The notes: a model not told the origin generated them from the sequence alone. DNA of 41,207 bases from Oscillospiraceae bacterium (GCA_017506735.1 JAFVMW010000013.1:1-41207); one strand, 5' to 3'. Shown: positions 16,827 through 23,849, counted from the stretch's first letter. Translations and numbers: made by a program.

Positions 16827-16866
16827 AAAACCGCAGCACCCACTTCAACGGGGTGCTGCGGTGTTG
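16827..16866 (-). terminator. Terminator between convergent genes
   Basis: An 11-bp stem (16831-16841 with 16851-16861, CCGCAGCACCC) has a 9-base loop. On the minus strand it is followed by TTTTC, which would stop the MoaE-like transcript. On the plus strand the tail TGTTGTTT is weaker but could stop the acetyltransferase transcript. Confidence 0.75.
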
Positions 16867-16867
16867 T

Positions 16868-17263
16868 TTATGCATAAAGCTCCGTTTCCACAACGCATTC
16901 ATTTTTGATCCGGCCAACCAGATAGTTCAGGGCATCAACCACTCTGGGCCGGATGTCGCCGCCGATGAGCACATACATAATATCGTCGCCCATCTTCAGC
17001 GCACCCTCGTTGAGCCAGACACGGATGTAATAGATGCCGTCGAGTTTATAGGCATCGCGGATGACGGCGTTGACCTTCGCTTCGTCATAGGAAAAAATCA
17101 TGCCGGTGACTTCCTTGGTGTTTTCTTCGCCGTAGCGGACCTTTGCCTTGGCGCTCTGCCGGACGGTGCCGTTGTGGGTCAGATACATTCCGCACAGGGG
17201 GGCGGATTCGTGGGCCTTGGCTTCCATCAGCCAGGCATCAATGGAAGGGGTGGGCTTCGCCAT
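16868..17263 (-). CDS. MoaE-like molybdopterin synthase large subunit (divergent)
   Basis: A 131-residue protein. The middle part has CGMYLTHNGTVR, equivalent to the G-V-R region of MoaE. The end has EGALKMGDDIMYVLIGGDIRPRVVDALNYLVGRIKNECVVETE, matching the GD-V-V...R...F...L...IK pattern of the family, including the late lysine. It is closer to the short clostridial MoaE-like proteins than to E. coli MoaE. Role inferred: pairs with a MoaD-type carrier to turn precursor Z into molybdopterin, filling the one step missing from the pterin operon. Its start is set by GGAGGT, which lies inside the last codons of the upstream gene. It is placed outside the main operon and on the opposite strand. 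Confidence 0.65.
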   Translation of the reverse strand: MAKPTPSIDAWLMEAKAHESAPLCGMYLTHNGTVRQSAKAKVRYGEENTKEVTGMIFSYDEAKVNAVIRDAYKLDGIYYIRVWLNEGALKMGDDIMYVLIGGDIRPRVVDALNYLVGRIKNECVVETELYA

Positions 17264-17266
17264 GAC

Positions 17267-17521
17267 TTAACCTCCGGTAGAAAGAAATTGGATGAAATAG
17301 CGGTGATAAATGGCTTCCACATCGGCATCCTCACCCTCCATGCGAACCTTGATCCGCTTGGCGGCCCAGACGCCCATGCCCTTTGGCTTCAGCTCGGTCA
17401 GGGAAATGCGGCAGGAGCCGAAGGAATAATGGTCGGCGTTTTCTTCGGTTACATCGCTCTGCTCCCGGAAAAAGGCCCGGGCACGCTGGATGGAAACGCT
17501 CCAGGTTTCTTCTTTGATCAT
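17267..17521 (-). CDS. Small conserved-looking protein with C-terminal Gly-Gly, upstream of MoaE-like gene
   Basis: An 84-residue protein of no family I can name. It starts at 17521 with a good GGAGGTGA 6 bases upstream. The sequence is charged, with the core SFGSCRISLTELKPKGMGVWAAKRIKV, and ends STGG. Length and the Gly-Gly end would suit a sulfur carrier pairing with MoaE, but the rest does not look like a MoaD ubiquitin fold. The Gly-Gly codons GGA GGT are also the Shine-Dalgarno site of the next gene, so the tail may be coincidental. Close spacing shows the two are co-transcribed. Confidence 0.6.
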   Translation of the reverse strand: MIKEETWSVSIQRARAFFREQSDVTEENADHYSFGSCRISLTELKPKGMGVWAAKRIKVRMEGEDADVEAIYHRYFIQFLSTGG

Positions 17522-17580
17522 GGAAATCACCTCCTCCATATCATACAGCAACTTGCAGAAAAAAGAAAGATGAAATCCTA

Positions 17581-17609
17581 TTGAAATTGACATTTTTGTG
17601 TGCTATACT
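17581..17609 (+). promoter_or_regulatory. Promoter of tupA
   Basis: TTGAAA (17581-17586), a 17-base spacer and TATACT (17604-17609) give a good sigma-70-type promoter. The predicted start near 17616 leaves a leader of about 155 bases before tupA. Confidence 0.7.
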
Positions 17610-17615
17610 CAGTGC

Positions 17616-17744
17616 GTGAAATGACAAGCCCCGGCAAATGGGGGATACAGCGTTTTGCGAAGCGGTGGACGAGCCTCTTTTCGAAAGCACATCAGGGATA
17701 CAGAGATGGTATACCCTTTTTGCGTCGGAAGGCTCGTCTTTTTT
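17616..17744 (+). ncRNA. Structured tupA leader, candidate riboswitch/attenuator
   Basis: The leader can fold into several hairpins: CCCC at 17629-17632 with GGGG at 17641-17644, a stem at 17651-17664, CTTTTCGAAAG at 17677-17687, and AGGGATA (17694-17700) with TATACCCT (17710-17717). A closing 9-bp stem, GACGAGCCT (17668-17676) with AGGCTCGTC (17730-17738), is followed by six T residues at 17739-17744. That is the shape of a ligand-controlled terminator. Upstream of a tungstate-binding gene, a Moco/Tuco-type or tungstate-responsive RNA is the natural guess. I could not confirm a match to the published Moco RNA consensus from memory. Confidence 0.55.
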
Positions 17745-17770
17745 ATGCAATTATAATTGGAGGAACGAAA

Positions 17771-18820
17771 ATGAAAAAGATCATCTCCCTGCTGCTGGCG
17801 CTGACCATGGTCATGACCCTGGCTGCCTGCGGCACCACCCCCCCGGAAACCACCGCCCCCCCTGCAACCGATCCTGTCCCCGAGACCACTGCTCCTGCTC
17901 CCGAAACCACCGTCCCCATGGAAACTGAGCCTGCTCTGGTTGTGGACACCTGCATCCTGAAGGAAGCAGATGACAAGATGCTCAACACTTACTCCGCCAT
18001 TGCGGTGAACCCCGAGGCTCCCTTCGTGGACGCTGACGGCAACGCCGTTTCCGATGTCTATGTGAACACCGCCGGTGCCGATGCCCTGGTTCAGTGGCTG
18101 CTGACCGCTGAGGCTCTGGACATGGCTGCAAACTACGGCTTCGCTGAGTACGGCGAGTACCTGTTCTATGTTCTGGAGAACGCTCCCGTTTACACCGGTG
18201 AGATCGCCGCTGCCACCGAGGAGACCAAGACCATCCGCCTGTCCACCACCACCTCCGTCAAGGACTCCGGCCTGCTTGGCTACCTGCTGCCTGCCTTTGA
18301 GGCCGCCTACGGCTACACTGTGGAGGTTCAGTCCGCCGGTACCGGCAAGGCCATCGCTGCCGCCAAGGCCGGCAACGCCGACCTGATCCTGGTCCACTCC
18401 AAGAGCCAGGAGGAGACCTTCGTTGCTGACGGCTTCGGCCGCACCGTTTCCGGCTTCGAGGCCGAGCGTGTTTCCTTCATCTACAACTACTTCGTCCTGT
18501 GCGGTCCCTCCGCTGACCCTGCCGGCGCAGCCGCTGCCGCTTCCGTTCTGGATGCCTTTGCGGCCATCGCTGAGGGCAAGCATACCTTCATCTCCCGTGG
18601 TGACGGCTCCGGCACCCACACCAAGGAGCTGGCCCTGTGGCCTGCTGAGCTGGGCATTGCCAAGGAAGCTGAGTCCTTCGCAGCCTACACCGAATGGTAT
18701 GTGTCCGCCAACACCGGCATGGGCGCCTGCCTGGTCATGGCTGAGGAGATGGGCGGCTACATCCTCACCGATAAGGCCACCTTCCTGACCTTTGTCGCCA
18801 ACGACGGCGTTATGGGTTGA
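17771..18820 (+). CDS. tupA: Tungstate-binding lipoprotein, TupA family, with permuted domain order
   Basis: A 349-residue ABC-transporter binding lipoprotein that captures tungstate outside the cell. Residues 1-20 are a lipoprotein signal (MKKIISLLLALTMVMTLAAC, lipid on C20), followed by a Thr/Pro-rich linker to about 55. The TupA signature STTTS is at 158-162, followed by DSGLL, GTGKAIA, SRGDGSGTH and LTDKATFL (332-339), after which the protein stops. The segment that normally ends TupA (NPYSVIAVNP..., WL..., YG..LF) is instead at 68-135, before STTTS. So the order is circularly permuted relative to usual TupA. Start has GGAGG 8 bases upstream. tupB and tupC follow, so tungstate is a better guess than molybdate or phosphate. 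Confidence 0.88.
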   Translation: MKKIISLLLALTMVMTLAACGTTPPETTAPPATDPVPETTAPAPETTVPMETEPALVVDTCILKEADDKMLNTYSAIAVNPEAPFVDADGNAVSDVYVNTAGADALVQWLLTAEALDMAANYGFAEYGEYLFYVLENAPVYTGEIAAATEETKTIRLSTTTSVKDSGLLGYLLPAFEAAYGYTVEVQSAGTGKAIAAAKAGNADLILVHSKSQEETFVADGFGRTVSGFEAERVSFIYNYFVLCGPSADPAGAAAAASVLDAFAAIAEGKHTFISRGDGSGTHTKELALWPAELGIAKEAESFAAYTEWYVSANTGMGACLVMAEEMGGYILTDKATFLTFVANDGVMG

Positions 18821-18848
18821 TTTTCCATCAAAATTAAAGTAAAATGAA

Positions 18849-18876
18849 TCCCGTGGGGCAACCCACGGGATTTTTT
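18849..18876 (+). terminator. Terminator after tupA
   Basis: A 9-bp perfect stem TCCCGTGGG (18849-18857) with its complement at 18862-18870 has a GCAA tetraloop and is followed by six T residues. It would make most tupA transcripts monocistronic, giving more binding protein than transporter. Confidence 0.88.
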
Positions 18877-18885
18877 GGAATTATA

Positions 18886-19037
18886 CTAATTTCCAATAAG
18901 AACCTTTAATACCTCGTCGAGGATAAATTGCGTCAGAAAAGGCCGAGGACGACGGTGGGCTGTCGCCCACCTAGGACGAGAACGCATTATGACGGAATTT
19001 AGACCGACGAGGGTTAAAGGATTCTATTAGAAATTAG
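18886..19037. mobile_element. MITE-like palindromic element with TA target duplication
   Basis: About 152 bases begin with CTAATTTCCAATAAG and end with the near-perfect complement (CTATTAGAAATTAG at the right). The roughly 24-base terminal inverted repeats continue inward as imperfect pairing (CCTCGTCG / CGACGAGG). A central stem GGTGGGC / GCCCACC completes a long hairpin. The dinucleotide TA flanks both ends (18884-18885 and 19038-19039), as expected for IS630/Tc1-type transposition. No coding capacity. It separates tupA from tupB. Confidence 0.65.
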
Positions 19038-19056
19038 TAAAACGGGGGGAAACGGT

Positions 19057-19743
19057 GTGAAAACCTCTCTGATCAAAGCAATCGAGCTGATTCTCTCCGC
19101 CGACGCGGAGCTTCTGAATATTCTGTCCGTTACCGCGGAAATGAGCCTGAAAAGCTCCGTGCTGGCCCTGCTCATCGGTCTGCCCATCGGCATCTGGCTG
19201 GGTGCCTGCCGGTTCCCGGGCAGGGGAATGGTGCTGGTTGTCAACCGCACCTTGCAGGGAATGCCCCCTGTGGTCTGCGGACTGCTGTTTTATATGCTGT
19301 TTTCCGGTGTTGGCCCCTTCCGGCATCTGAAGCTGTTGTTTACCGTGAAGATCATGGTCATGGCCCAGGTGGTGCTGATCACCCCCATCGTGGTGAACGC
19401 CATGGAGAGCTATGTGGCAGGGGTTGCGCCCTCCGTCCGGGAAACTGCCCGGGGCTTGGGGCTGGGCGGCGTGAAAACCTTCGGCCTTCTCTGCAACGAG
19501 TGTGTGTATCAGATCATCTCCGCCTATCTGCTGGCCTTTGCCCGGTCCATCGCCGAGGTGGGCGCGGTGTCCATGGTGGGCGGCGCCATCAGCTGGAAAA
19601 CCAACGTGATGACCACCGCCATCATGCAGCACACCAACCGGGGCAGCTTCTCCCTGGGCATCGCTCTGGGACTGATCCTGCTGACCATTTCCCTGATCGT
19701 CAATACCGTCATTTCTCTGCTGCAAAGGAGGCTGAGCCGATGA
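19057..19743 (+). CDS. tupB: Tungstate ABC transporter permease TupB
   Basis: A 228-residue membrane permease with about five or six hydrophobic segments. The cytoplasmic coupling loop VAPSVRETARGLGLGGVKTFGLL contains the EA/G-x-LG-type motif contacting the ATPase. The C-terminal block FARSIAEVGAVSMVGGAI is typical of TupB. It starts with GTG, supported by GGGGGGA 7 bases upstream. It overlaps tupC by ATGA and carries tungstate, delivered by TupA, across the membrane. Confidence 0.88.
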   Translation: MKTSLIKAIELILSADAELLNILSVTAEMSLKSSVLALLIGLPIGIWLGACRFPGRGMVLVVNRTLQGMPPVVCGLLFYMLFSGVGPFRHLKLLFTVKIMVMAQVVLITPIVVNAMESYVAGVAPSVRETARGLGLGGVKTFGLLCNECVYQIISAYLLAFARSIAEVGAVSMVGGAISWKTNVMTTAIMQHTNRGSFSLGIALGLILLTISLIVNTVISLLQRRLSR

Positions 19744-20393
19744 AGCTGTCCCCCTTCACCAAAACCTATGAGGGCAGGCAGGTGCTGGATTTTCCCGGCA
19801 TGGAACTGAAAAAAGGAACCATTTACGCCGTCATCGGTGCCAACGGCAGCGGAAAATCCACCTTCGCCAAAATTGTCTCCGGGATTCTGAAGGCCGACCG
19901 GGGCGGCTGCCCCGTATCCGGCGGAACCGTGGGATACCTGCCCCAGAAGCATTACGCCTTTCGGATGACCACCAAAGCAAACCTTCTGCTCAACGGCAAA
20001 TCGGAAGCCCGGGCCTGTGAGCTGATGGACGCCCTGCAGCTCCGGCATCTGGAAGCCAAACGGGCAGACCGGCTCTCCGGCGGCGAAACCGCCCGGATGG
20101 CCCTGGCCCGGCTGATGATGAACCGCTATGACCTGGTGCTGCTGGACGAACCCACTGCCGCCATGGATATGGAAACCACCCTGCTGTCAGAACAGCGGAT
20201 CGCCCGGTATGTACAGGAAACCGGCTGCACCCTGATTCTTGTGACCCACAGCCTCCAGCAGGCCCGTCGGCTGGCAGGGGAGGTCTGGTATTTCCACAGG
20301 GGAAAGCTGCTGGAGTCCGGTGCCGCGGACCAGGTTCTTTCCCACCCGGAACAGCCCCAGACCCGGCAGTTTCTGGATTTTTACGGCATTTAA
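19740..20393 (+). CDS. tupC: Tungstate ABC transporter ATPase TupC
   Basis: A 217-residue ABC ATPase. Walker A is GANGSGKST (residues 33-41), the signature is LSGGE, Walker B is LVLLDEPTAAMD and the switch histidine is in LVTHS. No C-terminal regulatory domain of the ModC/MopI type is present, as usual for TupC. It is coupled to tupB by an ATGA overlap and is followed 12 bases later by the radical SAM maturase, so all three are one transcript. Confidence 0.9.
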   Translation: MKLSPFTKTYEGRQVLDFPGMELKKGTIYAVIGANGSGKSTFAKIVSGILKADRGGCPVSGGTVGYLPQKHYAFRMTTKANLLLNGKSEARACELMDALQLRHLEAKRADRLSGGETARMALARLMMNRYDLVLLDEPTAAMDMETTLLSEQRIARYVQETGCTLILVTHSLQQARRLAGEVWYFHRGKLLESGAADQVLSHPEQPQTRQFLDFYGI

Positions 20394-20405
20394 CGGAGGT
20401 GTCCC

Positions 20406-21536
20406 ATGCTGAGAAAACTGTACATCGAGCCCACCGCAAAATGCAACCTCAACTGCAAAATGTGCTTTCGGCACACCTGGTTTGATGAGCCCATCTGCGA
20501 TCTGAGCCTGGAGGATTTCCGCCGGGTTCTGGAAACCATGCCCCGGTCTGTGGAAACGATTTTCTTCGGCGGCATGGGTGAGCCTCTGTTCCACAAGGAG
20601 ATTCTGACCATGATCCGCCTGGCGGCGGAAACCGGCGCGGAGGTGGAGCTGCTGACCAACGGAACGCTGCTCTCCGAAGCCATGATCTGCGGTCTGCTGG
20701 ATGCCGGCCTGTCCCGGCTGTGGATCTCCATTGACGATCTGGAAACCGATTCCTCCATCAACGCAAGCTCTGACCATGGGGCCCTGGATCACTCCGGCCA
20801 CAACCACTCCGGCCTGGTGCTGAGCAATATCCGCCTGCTCAACAAGCTCCGGCAGAAGCATCTGAGCAGCATCTCCCTGGGTATCACCTTTGTGGCCATG
20901 AAGAGCAACGTCCACCAGCTGGCGAAGCTGCCCTTCTTCATCGCCCAGCATCTGGTGGACGAGGTGAACGTGTCCAACATTTCGCCCACCGATGAATCCT
21001 CCCAGGAGGAGCTGCTGTACACAGGCCTTGTGAATATGTACACCGGCCCCGGCAAGGGAAGCGTGCTGCCCACCGTCCGGCTGCCCTTTTTTGACATGAA
21101 CATCCCCGAAGCCGCCGACGGCATCCGGAGCCTGATGCGCAAGCAGAATTTCAACCTCTATTTCAATGACCAGCCGGTGCTGCGGAAAACCGGCTACTGT
21201 AAATTCGTCCGGGAGGGCATGACCTTCGTCCGGGCCGACGGCGAGGTGTGCCCCTGCATGGCTCTGCTCCACAACGGCTACACCTGGATGAACGGCATCC
21301 GCCGGAAGATCACTCACTGCTCCTTCGGAAACGCGAAGCGGCAGTCCCTGGCAGAAATCTGGAACAGCCGGGAGTATCAAGCGTTCCGCAGAAAGTTTGA
21401 TGATTTTGACTTTGCCTCCTGTCTGTACTGCGGCCATTGCGAGCTGTTTTCCGAGAACCGGGAGGACTGCATCGGCAACACCCACCCCACCTGCGGCGGC
21501 TGCCTGTGGGCCGAGGGCGTGCTGAGCTGCCCGTAA
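20406..21536 (+). CDS. Tungsten-cofactor oxidoreductase radical SAM maturase
   Basis: A 376-residue radical SAM/SPASM protein. The SAM cluster motif is CNLNCKMC (C13, C17, C20), with GGMGEPL for SAM binding. The C-terminal third is cysteine-rich (YCKFVREG near 265, GEVCPCM, CLYCGHC and the final CGGC...CP), as in SPASM domains that hold auxiliary clusters. It matches the maturase subfamily that accompanies tungsten aldehyde oxidoreductases, and the AOR and tup genes here fit this. A His-rich stretch near residues 120-138 (DHGALDHSGHNHSG) is unusual and might bind a metal. GGAGG precedes the ATG. The modification it performs is not known. Confidence 0.85.
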   Translation: MLRKLYIEPTAKCNLNCKMCFRHTWFDEPICDLSLEDFRRVLETMPRSVETIFFGGMGEPLFHKEILTMIRLAAETGAEVELLTNGTLLSEAMICGLLDAGLSRLWISIDDLETDSSINASSDHGALDHSGHNHSGLVLSNIRLLNKLRQKHLSSISLGITFVAMKSNVHQLAKLPFFIAQHLVDEVNVSNISPTDESSQEELLYTGLVNMYTGPGKGSVLPTVRLPFFDMNIPEAADGIRSLMRKQNFNLYFNDQPVLRKTGYCKFVREGMTFVRADGEVCPCMALLHNGYTWMNGIRRKITHCSFGNAKRQSLAEIWNSREYQAFRRKFDDFDFASCLYCGHCELFSENREDCIGNTHPTCGGCLWAEGVLSCP

Positions 21537-21542
21537 ATGAGA

Positions 21543-21584
21543 ATCCAAGCCGGGAAGGTCCGCCTTTCCGGTTTGATTCTTTGA
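21543..21584 (+). terminator. Terminator of tupBC-maturase transcript
   Basis: A long imperfect stem (21543-21560 with 21565-21581, around AAGCCGGGAAGG / CCTTTCCGGTTT) has a 4-base loop and is followed by TTT. It lies just past the maturase stop. Confidence 0.7.
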
Positions 21585-21670
21585 GTTGAAAATGATATAC
21601 AATATATCCAAAATGAGAAATGCTCTTTTGGCGCAACTGTAGAATTGCGCAGATACAGGAAAAATTTGGT

Positions 21671-21698
21671 TGCAAATCCCTCCCCCTGCGGTATAGTG
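21671..21698 (+). promoter_or_regulatory. Possible promoter of malQ
   Basis: TTGCAA (21671-21676), a 16-base spacer and TATAGT (21693-21698) lie 57 bases before the malQ start, in an AT-rich intergenic stretch. Confidence 0.45.
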
Positions 21699-21754
21699 AA
21701 AGGGATCATTACGCAACCGGTTTCTCAGTGAGAAACCTTTCGGGAGATACTATT

Positions 21755-23227
21755 ATGAGAACAAGCGGTATTTTGATGCACATTTCCTCCCTGCCCGGTG
21801 CCTACGGCATCGGCTCCATGGGAAAGGAAGCCTATGATTTTGTGGACTTTCTGAGCCGGGCAGGCCAGGCGTACTGGCAGATTCTGCCCCTGAGTCCCAC
21901 GGGCTACGGAGATTCTCCTTACCAGTCCACCTCCACCTTTGCAGGCAATCCCTATCTGATCGACCTGGAAACCCTGACCCGGGAGGGTCTGCTCCTGCCC
22001 GGCGAGGCGGAGGAATTTTTCTGGGGCAGCGACCCGGGACGGGTGGATTACGGCAGTCTGTACAACAGCCGTTTTACCCTTCTGCGCAAAGCCTTTGCCC
22101 GGTTCCGGCCGGAACAGAATTACTGGGACTTTGTTGCGGACAATGCCGGCTGGCTGGAGGATTACAGCCTTTTCATGGTCCTTAAGGAGAAATACGAAGG
22201 GGCGCCCTGGCAGAATTGGCCCGAGCCCCTGCGCACCCGGGACCCGGAAGCCCTTGGGCAGTACCGCAGCGCTCTGGACGCGGAGCTTCGGTTCCGGTAC
22301 TTTGTGCAGTATCAGTTTTTCCGCCAGTGGCAGGCTCTGCGGCGCTATGCCAATGACCGGGGCATCCGGATCATCGGCGACGTGCCCATCTATGTCCCTC
22401 TGGACTCTGCCGATGTGTGGAGCAGCCCGGAGCTGTTCCGGCTGGATGGGGAGGGCCGCCCGGAGGCGGTGGCAGGCTGTCCCCCCGATTCCTTCTCCGC
22501 CGACGGTCAGCTCTGGGGAAATCCCCTGTATGACTGGGCGAAGATGAAGGAAACCGGCTACGCCTGGTGGATTCGCCGTCTGGCCGCGGCGGCAAAGATG
22601 TACGATGTGGTTCGCCTGGATCATTTCCGGGGCTTTGAAAGCTACTGGGCCGTTCCTGCCGGGGATACCACCGCCGCGGGAGGGCGCTGGGAGCCGGGCC
22701 CGGGGATGGATTTTATCGGCGCGGTTCAGCAGGCTCTGCCGGAGCTTGCCTTCATCGCTGAGGATCTGGGCTATGTGACAGCCGAAGTCCGGAAGCTCCA
22801 GGAGGATTCCGGCTATCCCGGCATGAAGGTGCTGCAGTTTGCCTTCGATTCCCGGGAAACGGCGGACTATCTGCCCCATACCTACCCCGTGAATTCTGTG
22901 TGCTATTCCGGCACCCATGACAATCTGACCCTGGGCCAGTGGTTTGACGAGGCTGCCCCGGAGGACATCGCCATGGCAAAGGCCTACCTGGGACTGAATC
23001 AGGAGGAGGGGCTGATCAAGGGCATGATCCGGGGCTGCATGGGCTCTGTGAGCCGGCTCTGCGTGATCCAGATGCAGGACTGGCTGGAGCTGGACGGCCA
23101 GGCCCGGATGAATTTCCCCGGCACCCTGACAGACCGGAACTGGACCTGGAGAGCGGCCCCCGGCTTTGCATCAGACGCTCTGGCAGACCGGATCCGGGAA
23201 GTCACCGGCCGGTACGGAAGACTGTAA
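21755..23227 (+). CDS. malQ: 4-alpha-glucanotransferase (amylomaltase)
   Basis: A 490-residue GH77 enzyme that transfers alpha-1,4-glucan chains in glycogen, starch and maltodextrin metabolism. The N-terminus RTSGILMHISSLPG...GIGSMG is diagnostic. It is followed by YWQILPLSPTGYGDSPYQS, GDVPIYVPLDSADVW, VRLDHFRGFESYWAVP with the catalytic aspartate, FIAEDLGY with the acid/base glutamate, and SGTHDNLT. Start at 21755 gives the usual MRTSGIL beginning with GGGAG upstream. Length is normal. It stands alone between two terminators and is not linked to the tungsten genes. Confidence 0.95.
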   Translation: MRTSGILMHISSLPGAYGIGSMGKEAYDFVDFLSRAGQAYWQILPLSPTGYGDSPYQSTSTFAGNPYLIDLETLTREGLLLPGEAEEFFWGSDPGRVDYGSLYNSRFTLLRKAFARFRPEQNYWDFVADNAGWLEDYSLFMVLKEKYEGAPWQNWPEPLRTRDPEALGQYRSALDAELRFRYFVQYQFFRQWQALRRYANDRGIRIIGDVPIYVPLDSADVWSSPELFRLDGEGRPEAVAGCPPDSFSADGQLWGNPLYDWAKMKETGYAWWIRRLAAAAKMYDVVRLDHFRGFESYWAVPAGDTTAAGGRWEPGPGMDFIGAVQQALPELAFIAEDLGYVTAEVRKLQEDSGYPGMKVLQFAFDSRETADYLPHTYPVNSVCYSGTHDNLTLGQWFDEAAPEDIAMAKAYLGLNQEEGLIKGMIRGCMGSVSRLCVIQMQDWLELDGQARMNFPGTLTDRNWTWRAAPGFASDALADRIREVTGRYGRL

Positions 23228-23233
23228 TCATGT

Positions 23234-23259
23234 AAGGCCGCCTGTCTGGGCGGCCTTTT
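23234..23259 (+). terminator. Terminator of malQ
   Basis: A 9-bp stem AAGGCCGCC (23234-23242) with its complement at 23249-23257 is followed by a T-run, beginning 7 bases past the stop. Confidence 0.85.
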
Positions 23260-23325
23260 CCACATTCTGCATGGAAAAAACGCCCTTCTTCCGGGAATAC
23301 TGTCGAAGGGAAGGAGGGAAGAAGG

Positions 23326-23565
23326 ATGATCGGATTGATTTTAAGCACCCTGGAGCCGGAACGGGCCGCACCGGGCTGGCAGGGCCAGCCCTGGGTGCTG
23401 GTCCGGGGCCAGGGAGAAACCGTGGAAGCGGTGGATCTGGTGGGTTGCCGGATCGGGGAACGGGTGCTGGTTGTGTCCGGGCAGGCGGCAGGAAAGCTGT
23501 CCATGGGCTGTGCCGCGGACCATGCCGTGGCGGCGGTTTTGAAGGACCCGGGAAATAATGGTTGA
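23326..23565 (+). CDS. Small EutN/CcmL-like (microcompartment vertex-type) protein
   Basis: A 79-residue protein. The middle QGQPWVLVRG...VEAVDLVGCRIGERVLVVSGQAAG and the end ADHAVAAVLKD match the EutN/CcmL pattern: G-k-LLLV, AvD-vGaG-GE-VLv-sG-aA, and D-aivgIvD. These proteins form the pentameric vertices of bacterial microcompartments. It is shorter than usual (about 90). No shell protein, aldehyde dehydrogenase or other microcompartment gene lies nearby, so its role may differ. Start has AAGGAGG 9 bases upstream. Its stop overlaps the -35 box of the metG T-box promoter. Confidence 0.58.
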   Translation: MIGLILSTLEPERAAPGWQGQPWVLVRGQGETVEAVDLVGCRIGERVLVVSGQAAGKLSMGCAADHAVAAVLKDPGNNG

Positions 23566-23590
23566 CAAAACCGCCTGAATGGGGCATAAT
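23562..23590 (+). promoter_or_regulatory. Promoter of T-box-metG
   Basis: A perfect TTGACA (23562-23567), a 17-base spacer and CATAAT (23585-23590). The -35 box overlaps the last codon of the EutN-like gene. Confidence 0.8.
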
Positions 23591-23596
23591 ATCTCT

Positions 23597-23847
23597 ACAA
23601 TTCCACACCAAAAGCGTTGAAGAGAAGAGTAACCGCAGGAAAACGGACAGAGAACCCCGGCAGCTGAGAAGGGGAGCGTAAAAAGCGCGGCGAACATGGC
23701 CTCGGAGCTTCGGAGCTGAATGATGATTAGGCTTCGACGGATCACGCCCGTTACAGCGTCTGAAGGCATACCGTCCGGTATGCGAAACAAGGTGGTACCG
23801 CGTCAATTTTTGTCGCCCTTGAGCATTCAGGGGCGACTTTATTTTTT
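23597..23847 (+). ncRNA. T-box leader, methionine specific
   Basis: The T-box sequence AAGGTGGTACCGCG lies at 23790-23803 and pairs with the free acceptor end of uncharged tRNA. It is followed by the terminator stem GTCGCCC / GGGGCGAC (23812-23837) and a T-rich tail to 23847. The upstream Stem I region contains GCGAACATGG (23691-23700). ATG at 23697-23699, directly after GAAC, sits where the specifier codon is expected and fits methionine. The downstream gene is metG, so uncharged tRNA-Met should promote antitermination. Stem boundaries were read by eye. Confidence 0.92.
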
Positions 23848-23849
23848 AT

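Noticed and set aside
17616-17744. Firm naming of the tupA leader as a Moco riboswitch
   Set aside because: Context fits, but the published consensus could not be matched with confidence by eye, so it is reported only as a candidate structured leader.
17771-18820. TupA as a tandem duplication of the binding domain
   Set aside because: Each recognisable segment (NPE strand, TTTS, SRGDGSGTH, LTDKATFL) occurs only once; permutation explains the order better.
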